DNA of 64,000 bases from Geothrix sp. (GTDB lineage Bacteria > Acidobacteriota > Holophagae > Holophagales > Holophagaceae), in the NCBI RefSeq assembly GCF_030219325.1, contig NZ_CP126625.1, positions 1,042,857 to 1,106,856 of the forward strand. The letters are read 5' to 3'. Below are positions 1 to 8,831 of this stretch, piece by piece. The first letter of the stretch is position 1. Each line of letters opens with the position of its first letter. Below the pieces are notes generated by a model that saw only the letters and a program-made list of their open reading frames with translations, was not told where the DNA came from and ran no database searches. A program made the translations under genes and the position numbers.

Positions 1-2
1 CC

Positions 3-1628
3 ATGCTTGCAGTGCAGAACGTCACCATGCGCTACGGCGCGAAGATCCTGTTCGAGGACGTCACCACGACCTTCAACCCTGGCCGCCGCTACGGCCTGAC
101 GGGGCCCAACGGATCGGGCAAGTCCACGTTCATGAAGATCCTGTCGGGCGAGTTGGAGCAGCAGATGGGGAACGTGATCCGTCCCCGCAAGATGGGCATC
201 CTGCGCCAGGACCAGTTCGCCTTCGATGCGTTCCGCGTCATCGACACGGTGATCATGGGCAACGCGGGGCTCTGGAAGGCGCTGCAGGAGCGGGACGCCA
301 TCTATGAGAAGGCCGAGATGACCGATGAGGACGGCATGCGCGTGGCTGAGCTCGAGGGCGTGGTGGCCGACGAGGATGGCTACACGGCGGAAGCCGATGC
401 GGCGGTGTTGCTGGACGGCCTGGGCATTCCCGAGTCCCTCCACGATCGCAAGATGAGCGAGCTGCAGGGCGGCCAGAAGGTGCGGGTGCTGCTCTCCCAG
501 GCCCTCTTCGGCAATCCGGCGGCCCTGCTGCTGGACGAGCCCACCAACCACCTGGACCTGGATTCGATTCACTGGCTGGAGGAGTTCCTCAGCCGCTACA
601 AGGGCACGGTGGTGGTGATCTCCCACGACCGCCACTTCTTGAACAACGTCTGCACCCACATCGCCGACATCGACTACCAGACCATCATCCAGTACACCGG
701 CGGCTATGACGACATGGTCATGGCCAAGATCCAGGTGCGGTCGCGCATCGAGTCGGACAACGCCCAGCGGGAGAAGAAGATCGCCCAGCTCAACGAGTTC
801 ATCCAGCGCTTCGCCGCGGGCACCCGCAGCAGCCAGGTGAACAGCCGCCGCAAGGAAGTGGAGCGCCTGCAGCCCAGCGACCTGGCCCGCAGCAACATCC
901 AGCGGCCCTTCATCAAGTTCAACATCGGCAAGCCCGGCGGCCGCTACGCCCTGGAATTCGAAGGGGTGAAGAAGGGCTATGACACGGACAAGGACGGCAC
1001 CGGGGGCCGCCACGAGGTCATCAAGGGCTTTACGGCCATGGTGCAGCGGGGCGAGAAGGTGGCCCTCATGGGCCGCAACGGCATCGGCAAGACCACCCTG
1101 CTGAATGCCCTGCTGGCCAACGCGCCCCAGGTCACGGAACTGGGCCTGAAGCTGGACGGCGGCCAGGTCAAGTGGGGCCACGAGGCCAACGTGGGCTATT
1201 TCTCCCAGGACTTCGCCGAGAGCATCCCCAAGGGCTACGAGCTGGTCACCTGGCTCCATCAGTTCGACCCTGAGGCCACCAAGGAGCAGATCCGCGGCAT
1301 CATGGGCCAGATGCTCTTCCGGGGCGAAGAGGGCAACAAGATGACGGACGTGCTGAGCGGCGGCGAGTCCTGCCGCCTGCTCTTCTGCAAGCTCATGCTG
1401 CAGAAACCCAACATCCTGGTGCTGGACGAGCCCACCAACCACCTGGACCTTGAAGCCGTCATCGCGCTGAACGACGCCCTGCAGCGCTACGAGGGCACCA
1501 TCCTCTTCGTGACCCACGACGAGGACATCATCGACGAGGTGGCCACCCGCATCTGGCACCTCACCGACGATGGCATCGAGGATTTCCAGGGCAGCTACGA
1601 GGAGTACAACGCGCCGACGGGGCGCTGA
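3..1628 (+). CDS. ybiT: ABC-F family ATP-binding protein (YbiT-like)
   Basis: Soluble tandem-ATPase protein of the ABC-F family, which act on the ribosome rather than in transport. It has 541 residues. The first nucleotide-binding domain has Walker A GPNGSGKST at residues 34-42, a signature-like LQGGQ at 154-158 and Walker B LLLDEPTNHLD near 175-186. A charged linker follows at about 240-300, then a second domain with GRNGIGKTT, LSGGES and LVLDEPTNHLD. The N-terminus and the VIMG and RQDQFAF segments resemble E. coli YbiT more than EttA or Uup. The ATG is only two bases into the window, so the ribosome binding site is out of view; the start is chosen by family alignment. The exact ribosomal role of YbiT-type proteins is not settled. 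Confidence 0.93.
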   Translation: MLAVQNVTMRYGAKILFEDVTTTFNPGRRYGLTGPNGSGKSTFMKILSGELEQQMGNVIRPRKMGILRQDQFAFDAFRVIDTVIMGNAGLWKALQERDAIYEKAEMTDEDGMRVAELEGVVADEDGYTAEADAAVLLDGLGIPESLHDRKMSELQGGQKVRVLLSQALFGNPAALLLDEPTNHLDLDSIHWLEEFLSRYKGTVVVISHDRHFLNNVCTHIADIDYQTIIQYTGGYDDMVMAKIQVRSRIESDNAQREKKIAQLNEFIQRFAAGTRSSQVNSRRKEVERLQPSDLARSNIQRPFIKFNIGKPGGRYALEFEGVKKGYDTDKDGTGGRHEVIKGFTAMVQRGEKVALMGRNGIGKTTLLNALLANAPQVTELGLKLDGGQVKWGHEANVGYFSQDFAESIPKGYELVTWLHQFDPEATKEQIRGIMGQMLFRGEEGNKMTDVLSGGESCRLLFCKLMLQKPNILVLDEPTNHLDLEAVIALNDALQRYEGTILFVTHDEDIIDEVATRIWHLTDDGIEDFQGSYEEYNAPTGR

Positions 1629-1656
1629 GGCTTCCCGATCCACTGGGCCTGTCGTT

Positions 1657-1684
1657 TTGAGAAACTATTTCAACTATTTATAAA
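1657..1684 (+). promoter_or_regulatory. Candidate sigma-70 promoter of the hybrid histidine kinase
   Basis: TTGAGA at 1657-1662 and TATAAA at 1679-1684 are separated by 16 bases in an AT-rich gap between ybiT and the kinase. Transcription would start near 1691, leaving a leader of about 40 bases. This is the closest match to a consensus housekeeping promoter that I found in the window. Confidence 0.5.
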
Positions 1685-1731
1685 TCAATTAATTACACTC
1701 CATTCTTGCTCTATGGGGTGAAAAAAGTATA

Positions 1732-3387
<1,656 letters not shown>

Positions 3388-3456
3388 GGTCCTCCGCCGC
3401 CACCGGCAGCACCCGGCCCCCAAGGCCTGGGTTCCTTCCGGGTTTGTCCCGGCCTC

Positions 3457-4269
3457 TCAGAGCTTGATCTTCTGGTGGCCGTGCAGGCCCAGCGTCTCAT
3501 CGGAATGGCAGGGGGCGCAGGCCTGCTTCGAGCGCATGTTCTCCATGGGGCCGCCCTTCTCATGGCAGCCCATGCAGGACTTGGTGCGGGCATCGACGAC
3601 GGTGACCGGCGCGAATCTGCCAGCCGCCTGATCGTTCAGCAGCATGACGCACTTCCGGGCCACCGCAGCCGTGAGGACGCCGCAGCGGTCCTTCCGCTCG
3701 GGTGAGTAGGCCTTCTTGCCCGAGGCCTCGCACCATTTGGCAATGGAAGGGTGGCAGAGGGGCGACCCGGCCACGCTCTGGACGGATTTGAACTTGATGC
3801 CCTTGGGGTCGAAGTCGGGCAGGGCCGCCGTCTGGTACCACCGGTACAGCTCATCGATCACCGGCTCGGGGTTCGCACTGAGGACCTGGATGGCGGCGGC
3901 ACAGCCATTGAGGCAGCCGCAGAGGGTCCCCCAGCCGTGGACGCCGCCCATGCCGTAGGTGAACATCTCGAAGGGGAAATCGGTGTACGGGGCGCCCAGC
4001 TTTTCGGCCACTGAGCCGACGATGGCCTCGAAGGTGCCGTACATGCAGTGGGCTTTGCCGTAGTCCTGGTAGGCGCGGTTGCCGATGGCCTCCGGATCCA
4101 GGGGCTTGTAGGGCCAGGGCAGCTTGGCCATGCCGCCCCTGGCTGCCGAAGGGGAAGGTTCCGGCGCGGTTCCCGCCACGAGGGACGAGGCGCCTCCGGC
4201 GGCGGCGATGCCGCCGATGCTCGCGAGGTAGAAGAGCATCTGTCTGCGGTCGAGGTCTGCGGTGGCCAT
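3457..4269 (-). CDS. Split-Soret cytochrome c-like / C_GCAxxG_C_C family protein
   Basis: Exported redox protein of 270 residues. The N-terminus has a twin-arginine-like DRRQMLFYL followed by a glycine/alanine-rich hydrophobic stretch. The middle carries the Cys-rich CGCLNGCAAAI segment of the C_GCAxxG_C_C family plus further conserved cysteines near SPLCHP and RKC. Two c-type haem sites end the protein: SCMGCH (Cys232-His236) and ACAPCH (Cys251-His255). This arrangement is that of the split-Soret cytochromes known from sulfate reducers, which carry two haems and a Fe-S cluster per chain. Start ATG has a strong CAGGAGGATC ribosome site. The electron partner is not evident from neighbours, which are tRNA-modification genes. 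The family call is firm; the physiological role is not known. Confidence 0.8.
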   Translation of the reverse strand: MATADLDRRQMLFYLASIGGIAAAGGASSLVAGTAPEPSPSAARGGMAKLPWPYKPLDPEAIGNRAYQDYGKAHCMYGTFEAIVGSVAEKLGAPYTDFPFEMFTYGMGGVHGWGTLCGCLNGCAAAIQVLSANPEPVIDELYRWYQTAALPDFDPKGIKFKSVQSVAGSPLCHPSIAKWCEASGKKAYSPERKDRCGVLTAAVARKCVMLLNDQAAGRFAPVTVVDARTKSCMGCHEKGGPMENMRSKQACAPCHSDETLGLHGHQKIKL

Positions 4270-4311
4270 GATCCATCCTCCTGAACGGCAAAAGATGACC
4301 AGTTCATCGCC

Positions 4312-4340
4312 AATATACGCCTGCCCTCCCCGGGGGTAAA
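4312..4340 (-). promoter_or_regulatory. Candidate promoter of the split-Soret cytochrome gene
   Basis: On the minus strand TTTACC (4340-4335) and TATATT (4317-4312) are separated by 17 bases, giving a start near 4304 and a 35-base leader. The -10 is good, the -35 matches four of six consensus positions. Confidence 0.35.
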
Positions 4341-4363
4341 TATTAAAAATGATGTAAGGGTAG

Positions 4364-5098
4364 TCAATTGTTTTCGAGGAGCATCCTCAGCACCTCCTCG
4401 GCCACCCTCATCCCCACGATGGCGGGCATGTACGAGATGGTGCCCACCGGCCGGCGCTGGCGGCCGGGGCCACGGTGGGGCTCGATGTCGATGGGGTTGG
4501 CGGGGCGCTTGTTGTCGGCGGGTTCCAGCGAGTAGACGCAGCGGATGCCCTTCGTGATGCCGACCTTGCGCAGCTCCTTGCGGACGCGGGCGGCCAGGGG
4601 GCAGAGGCGGGTCTCGCTCAGGTCGCCCGCGCGGAGCAGGCTGCTGTCCGTGCGGCCGCCCGCACCCATGGCCGTGATGATGGGGATGCCCTGCTCGTGG
4701 GCGGTGCGCATGAGGGCCACCTTGCAGGTCATGGAGTCGATGGCGTCGATCATCACGTCGGGCCGGGGCATCAGCAGGTCTGGCAGCGTGTCGGTGTGGA
4801 CGAAGGTCTGGCGGGGCTCTACGTCGCAGTCGGGGTTGATGTCGCGGACCCGGGCCGCCGCCACTTCCGTCTTGGGCTGGCCGATGGTGGAGCGCAGAGC
4901 GTAGAGCTGGCGGTTGAGGTTGCTGGGGCCCACCACATCGTGGTCCACCAGCCGCAGGTGGCCCACGCCCGCCCGGGCCAGGGCCTCCACGGCGAAGGAC
5001 CCCACGCCGCCCAGGCCGAACACCGTCACGCGGGCGGCGCGCAGACGCTCCAGCGCCGCCTCGCCAAGCAGCAGCTCGCTGCGGGAAAACCACCTCAT
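4364..5098 (-). CDS. tcdA: tRNA threonylcarbamoyladenosine dehydratase
   Basis: ThiF/MoeB/HesA-fold ATP-dependent enzyme of 244 residues that cyclises N6-threonylcarbamoyladenosine at position 37 of ANN-decoding tRNAs. The nucleotide-binding GLGGVG lies at residues 28-33, preceded by RSELLLGEAAL. The SNLNRQ motif that contacts ATP and the DAIDSMTCK segment follow in family order. The chosen start is the ATG at 5098, which overlaps the stop of the upstream tatD gene in an ATGA arrangement, so the two are probably translationally coupled; a start seven codons upstream is possible but lies inside tatD. Length and motifs fit TcdA (CsdL) better than MoeB, which lacks this C-terminal region. Confidence 0.87.
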   Translation of the reverse strand: MRWFSRSELLLGEAALERLRAARVTVFGLGGVGSFAVEALARAGVGHLRLVDHDVVGPSNLNRQLYALRSTIGQPKTEVAAARVRDINPDCDVEPRQTFVHTDTLPDLLMPRPDVMIDAIDSMTCKVALMRTAHEQGIPIITAMGAGGRTDSSLLRAGDLSETRLCPLAARVRKELRKVGITKGIRCVYSLEPADNKRPANPIDIEPHRGPGRQRRPVGTISYMPAIVGMRVAEEVLRMLLENN

Positions 5099-5802
5099 GC
5101 CATCAACTCCTTGAAACACCGCAGGCCATTCTTCCAGGTCCTCGCGGCCAGGTCCTCCGCCGCCACGCCGCGGAGAACCGCAGCCGTGGCAATCACCCGC
5201 TCCAGATCCCCGCCGTCATCCGTCTCCAGCAGCAAGTGGCTGGATGGCACCGCACGCAGGACCTCATGGATCTTGGTCCGCGCGGGAGCCAGTCCCTCGG
5301 CGGAAAAGGAGAGGAAGATGCCCATGGCCTGCAGGGCCGAGACTGTCTCGGGACTGCCCGAAAAGGCGTGTACCAGGGCGCCGGCCGGCGGCACGCCCTC
5401 CTCGCGCAGGAGGTCGAGCAGGCGGCCCCAGGCGCGCACGGCGTGGATGGCCACGGGGCGGTGCAGGGCGTGCGCGAGGCGCAGCTGGAGCCGGAAGGCC
5501 TGCTCCTGGGCCGGCCGGTCCGCGGCCTCCCGGGCGAAGTCCAGGCCGCACTCCCCCACGCCGGTCCGGTGCGCGCGCAGCAGAGCATCCAGCCGCGCCT
5601 CCCAGCCCGGCGCAGCCGTGGCCACGAACCAGGGATGCAGGCCCAGCATGGGGATGACGTGGGGATCGGTGGCCGCTTGGGCCAGGACCGCATCCCAGTC
5701 CGCCTCGCGAGTCCCGCAGACCACCCGGATCTGCACCGGGGAGCCGGTCCCCGTGTCTGGCAGATGACGATGGGCGTCGAACAGGAGCATCTTCGCCGCC
5801 AT
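5095..5802 (-). CDS. TatD family metal-dependent hydrolase
   Basis: Metal-dependent hydrolase of the TatD group (amidohydrolase-type TIM barrel), 235 residues. The N-terminal metal-binding DAHRHL, the central GVGECGLDF stretch, the IHAVRAW and LVHAFSG histidine motifs and the late LLLETDDGG aspartate motif are all present in order. Characterised TatD proteins act as 3'-5' exonucleases or deoxyribonucleases; the substrate of this one is not shown by the sequence. It is slightly shorter than E. coli TatD (260). It heads a two-gene operon with tcdA, with the tRNA-Arg gene just upstream on the same strand. Confidence 0.8.
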   Translation of the reverse strand: MAAKMLLFDAHRHLPDTGTGSPVQIRVVCGTREADWDAVLAQAATDPHVIPMLGLHPWFVATAAPGWEARLDALLRAHRTGVGECGLDFAREAADRPAQEQAFRLQLRLAHALHRPVAIHAVRAWGRLLDLLREEGVPPAGALVHAFSGSPETVSALQAMGIFLSFSAEGLAPARTKIHEVLRAVPSSHLLLETDDGGDLERVIATAAVLRGVAAEDLAARTWKNGLRCFKELMA

Positions 5803-5822
5803 GACAAGGCAGATGGGGGGAG

Positions 5823-5899
5823 TGGTGGCCCCGAGACGATTCGAACGTCCGACCTGCTCCTTAGGAGGGAGCTGCTCTATCCAGCTGAGCTACGGGACC
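5823..5899 (-). tRNA. tRNA-Arg (anticodon CCU)
   Basis: A complete cloverleaf reads on the minus strand from 5899 to 5823, 77 bases including an encoded CCA. Acceptor GGTCCCG pairs with CGGGGCC (one G-U). The D stem GCTC/GAGC, the anticodon stem GCTCC/GGAGC around loop CTCCTAA, and the T stem with loop TTCGAAT are all present. The anticodon CCT reads AGG arginine codons. Confidence 0.95.
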
Positions 5900-5952
5900 C
5901 CGACCCCATGTTCGCACAACTCGATCCGGGCTTCAGCCCCGGGCCGCGCAGC
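5881..5952 (-). repeat. Direct repeat copy 1: tRNA-Arg 5' end plus upstream flank
   Basis: This 72-base stretch covers the first 19 bases of the functional tRNA-Arg and 53 bases upstream of it. It is repeated 165 bases away at 6046-6117 with a single mismatch (5930). The flank includes a short inverted repeat around CCGGGCTTCAGCCCCGG. Confidence 0.9.
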
Positions 5953-6045
5953 TCCATCGGTTATGAGGGGGAGCTGCTCCTCCGCCGATCGCATCCTGCC
6001 CCGCAGGATGCTTCTGATCACGAGTGTTCTCTGCGGCGGAGCCTC

Positions 6046-6117
6046 CCAGCTGAGCTACGGGACCCCGACCCCATGTTCGCACAACTCGATCCGAGCTTCA
6101 GCCCCGGGCCGCGCAGC
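6046..6117 (-). repeat. Direct repeat copy 2: truncated tRNA-Arg 5' fragment
   Basis: Copy 2 of the 72-base repeat. It holds only the acceptor 5' strand and D-arm start of the tRNA; the sequence then diverges into hairpin-rich DNA (CTCCGCCG 5980-5987 with CGGCGGAG 6034-6041, and GCATCCTGC 5991-5999 with GCAGGATGC 6003-6011). It cannot fold as a tRNA, so it is a remnant. Confidence 0.85.
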
Positions 6118-6129
6118 CCCCGCCGGATG

Positions 6130-7209
6130 CTAATGGATCGGCGCGTAGGCCAGCCCGCCGCCCGGGGCGAGGAAGACGGCCTCGGCATCGAGGAGGCCGA
6201 TCAGGCGATGCCCTTCTCCCAGGGGCGTGGGCAGCCATTCCATGGTGCCCTTCGCCAGATCGAAGCGGGCGAGGAGCAGCCCCTTGGATTCCGGCGCGCC
6301 GCAGGATTTGACCTGGCTGGGGGCGAAGACGCCGAAGATCACGTCCCGGCCGGGCCAGGGGAGAAGGGGGCCGCGTCCCACCCGTCCCAGCACCGCGCGG
6401 GCGGGGAGGGCGTCGTTGCAGGTGAAGAAGGTCTGGCCGGGCTCTTTCGGACCCTTGGCGGGATCCAGGACGGTGAAGGCCATGCTGGCCCCTTCGGCCA
6501 GGTAGACGCTGCCGTCCGTGCCGAGGGCCATGCGGTTCAGACCCACCAGCAGGGGCTGGGCCGCGGACTCCTTCAGCTGGGCTTTGTCCCCGAAGGTCCA
6601 GAGCACGGCGCCGGTCTTGAGGTCCCGCTTCTCCAGGTAGGGCTTCGGCGTGCGGTAGAGGATGAACAGGCCGTCCCGGCCGATGGCCATGTCCTCGACG
6701 AGGGCGGGCAGGGGGAGGGTGGTTTCCGGCTTGCCGTTCTTCCCCAGCACTGCCAGGCGATGGTCGCAGGCCATCCAGATGCGATCGTAGGCGTCGAGCA
6801 CCCAGCGTTCGGGCACGGCCTCGCCGACGGTTGCAGACTCAACGACTTCCTTGGAGGGCGGCTTGGCTGGGGCGCCCTGGGGGCGCTGCTGCCGGGGCAG
6901 GCCATAGAGCAAAGCGCCGGCCGCATCGTAGTCCGAGGCAGCGGCGGTGGGGGTGGGAGTCGCGGCCGGGATCGCGGCGGCAGGTTTTCGGGATTCGGGC
7001 AGGATCACGGGAAGCGAGGCGAGCAGGCCGCTGCCCTTCATCCAGGTGCGGAGGGACCGCGCAGCCGGATCGTAGAAGATGAGCGAGCCATCGACTTCCT
7101 GGAAGGCCCAGCCCGAAGCCTGCCGGGTCGCGTCCCAGCCCTGGGCGCGCAGTGGCATGGGGGCGATCAGGCCGGACAGCACCAAGAGAATCAGGAATAG
7201 ATTACTCAT
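6130..7209 (-). CDS. Exported beta-propeller-like protein of unknown function
   Basis: Secreted or periplasmic protein of 359 residues with a clear signal peptide (hydrophobic LFLILLVLSGLIA, cleavage likely after LRAQ). A proline/alanine/threonine-rich spacer lies at about residues 70-95. The rest is made of short strand-turn-strand units such as DGSLIFYDP, DRIWMACDH, DGLFILYRT, TGAVLWTFG and DGSVYLAEG, which is the look of an NHL- or PQQ-type beta-propeller. No catalytic motif was recognised. The start has an AGGTGAT ribosome site. It is divergent from the dCMP deaminase gene across an AT-rich gap; no operon partner suggests a function. Confidence 0.6.
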   Translation of the reverse strand: MSNLFLILLVLSGLIAPMPLRAQGWDATRQASGWAFQEVDGSLIFYDPAARSLRTWMKGSGLLASLPVILPESRKPAAAIPAATPTPTAAASDYDAAGALLYGLPRQQRPQGAPAKPPSKEVVESATVGEAVPERWVLDAYDRIWMACDHRLAVLGKNGKPETTLPLPALVEDMAIGRDGLFILYRTPKPYLEKRDLKTGAVLWTFGDKAQLKESAAQPLLVGLNRMALGTDGSVYLAEGASMAFTVLDPAKGPKEPGQTFFTCNDALPARAVLGRVGRGPLLPWPGRDVIFGVFAPSQVKSCGAPESKGLLLARFDLAKGTMEWLPTPLGEGHRLIGLLDAEAVFLAPGGGLAYAPIH

Positions 7210-7367
7210 TTATCACCTGCCTATATTTTATTATGCGCATGAGCGACTCTGGTTGAATGTCGGAGGCTGTGACCGAGAGCACGACACGGACCATAGACCC
7301 CCGTGTCCATTGAATCTCCGCAGCCGCTCCGGTTCTTGCGATGATGGAGGCCCGCCCCGAGGTCGCC

Positions 7368-7799
7368 ATGTCCCGATCGCAGCTCAAGGATGAAGTCTTC
7401 ATGAACATGGCGCTGGAGCTGAGCCGGCTCGGCACCTGCTGTCGGCTGAAAGTCGGGGCGGTCCTGCTTCGGGCGGACGGCGGCGTGGCGGCGGCGGGCT
7501 TCAACGGGGCGCTGCCGGGCATGGCCCACTGCACACCGGATACCTGCAAGCCAGGCCAGCGCTGCCTGCACACCAGCCACGCCGAGGAGAACGCCCTGGG
7601 CTTCTGCGACGGCCCCGTGGCCACGGCCTACGTCACCCACGAGCCCTGCCTCATCTGCTGCCGCGCGCTGGTGCGGCGCGGCGTGCGGCGGGTGGTGTTC
7701 CGCCATCCCTACACCAGCATCGCCGAGCAGGAGCGCGCCGAGCGCCAGGGCATCCTCGACCACTTCAGCGTTCGCTGGGAGCAGCTCGACCTGGCCTAG
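7368..7799 (+). CDS. dCMP deaminase family protein
   Basis: Zinc-dependent deaminase of 143 residues. The catalytic zinc site is formed by HAEENAL and PCLICCRAL (H-A-E and P-C-x2-C). Between the substrate loop NGALPGMAHC and the active site lie extra cysteines (HCTPDTCKPGQRC), as in ComEB/T4-type dCMP deaminases, which bind a second zinc there. The likely role is dCMP to dUMP conversion for thymidylate synthesis; a cytidine or guanine deaminase is less likely because of the extra Cys cluster. Start chosen at the ATG at 7368 preceded by GAGGTCGCC; an ATG at 7341 would add nine residues. Confidence 0.83.
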   Translation: MSRSQLKDEVFMNMALELSRLGTCCRLKVGAVLLRADGGVAAAGFNGALPGMAHCTPDTCKPGQRCLHTSHAEENALGFCDGPVATAYVTHEPCLICCRALVRRGVRRVVFRHPYTSIAEQERAERQGILDHFSVRWEQLDLA

Positions 7800-7801
7800 G
7801 C

Positions 7802-8749
7802 CTAGATGCCGCCATGCTCCCAGAAGGGCACGGGGTCGGGGTCGATGGCGACCTCGGTGCCGTCATCCAGGACGAGCCGGGGTGGATCGCCGGCCCGCAC
7901 ATCGACGATGGTGCGGCCCAGCAGGCGCTCCCGTCGGCCGTGGTGCCAGGAGATGCCCACGGGGTAGGTGCGGCGGTAGGCGTCCAGGGGCGCTTCCATC
8001 CAGTGGCACAGGCGGTCCAGCGCGGCCTGGAGGGTGGCCTCGAAGCCCTTGGGCGGCTCGGGATCCAGTCCGGCGGCTGAGAGGAAGGCCTCAGAGGAAT
8101 CCCGGGCGTCGAGGTTCCCGGCGGTCCAGCGGCGGGCCGCGGTCGTCGGGGAATGCCCCTCGAGCACCACCGGACGCTCGTGGTGGATGCCGAGCCAGAG
8201 CGACACCCGTCCCCCGGGGCCCGTGCCCTCGAAGTCCAGGGGCAGCTGCACGTCGTCGTGGAAGACCACGGCCCGCAGGGGCAGCCACTCGAAGGTCTCG
8301 ACCACCTTGGCGCCCACGGGGCCGGAGAACTCCCGGCGCAGCGCGGCCACGGCTTCCGCGAAGGTCTGCCGCAGCTCGGCCAGGCTCAGCACCCCCTCCG
8401 GGACCCCCTGGCTGGTCAGGGCCAGGGGCGGCTCATGCCAGTCCGAGGCCAGGGCCGGTACCACCTGCTGGAAGAGGATGAGAGCCGGATCCCAGTCCCA
8501 GTGGCGGGCGGGTTCGTAGCCGAGCTCGCGGCAGAGCTCGAACCAGGCCCGCTCCGGGGCGGCGGCCCCGGGCAGGAAGATGGAGCGGCCGTCGAGGAAG
8601 AGCTCGCAGCCGGGTCCAGTGCTCGTGGCGCGCCGGCAGAGGCCCAATTCGTGGCGGCCCAGGGTGGCGAGGGTCGTCTCCCGGTAGGGATGATCCTCCT
8701 GCCGCAACACCCGCAGCGGCGCACTGAGGATCCACGCATCCAAGGCCAT
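7802..8749 (-). CDS. Hypothetical protein, unrecognised
   Basis: Soluble, tryptophan- and proline-rich protein of 315 residues from the chosen ATG at 8749 (an upstream in-frame start at 8791 would add 14 residues). No signal peptide or membrane segment is seen. Sections such as HWDWDPALILFQQ, LPLDFEGTG, LWLGIHHERPVVLEGHS and RTIVDVRAG do not match a family I can name. It is convergent with the dCMP deaminase gene, two bases apart, and lies downstream of a SpoIID-like gene on the same strand with an 82-base gap. Codon use looks like its neighbours. Function unknown. Confidence 0.6.
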   Translation of the reverse strand: MALDAWILSAPLRVLRQEDHPYRETTLATLGRHELGLCRRATSTGPGCELFLDGRSIFLPGAAAPERAWFELCRELGYEPARHWDWDPALILFQQVVPALASDWHEPPLALTSQGVPEGVLSLAELRQTFAEAVAALRREFSGPVGAKVVETFEWLPLRAVVFHDDVQLPLDFEGTGPGGRVSLWLGIHHERPVVLEGHSPTTAARRWTAGNLDARDSSEAFLSAAGLDPEPPKGFEATLQAALDRLCHWMEAPLDAYRRTYPVGISWHHGRRERLLGRTIVDVRAGDPPRLVLDDGTEVAIDPDPVPFWEHGGI

Positions 8750-8831
8750 GCCCAGCCTCCTTAGGGAAGCCAAGCCTCGGTCGTCCCCCACCTGCCGTCA
8801 ATCCCCGGATGGGAAATACCCGGGGGAATTT

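Noticed and set aside
6046..6117. A second tRNA-Arg gene
   Set aside because: Only the first 19 bases match; no anticodon or T arm follows.
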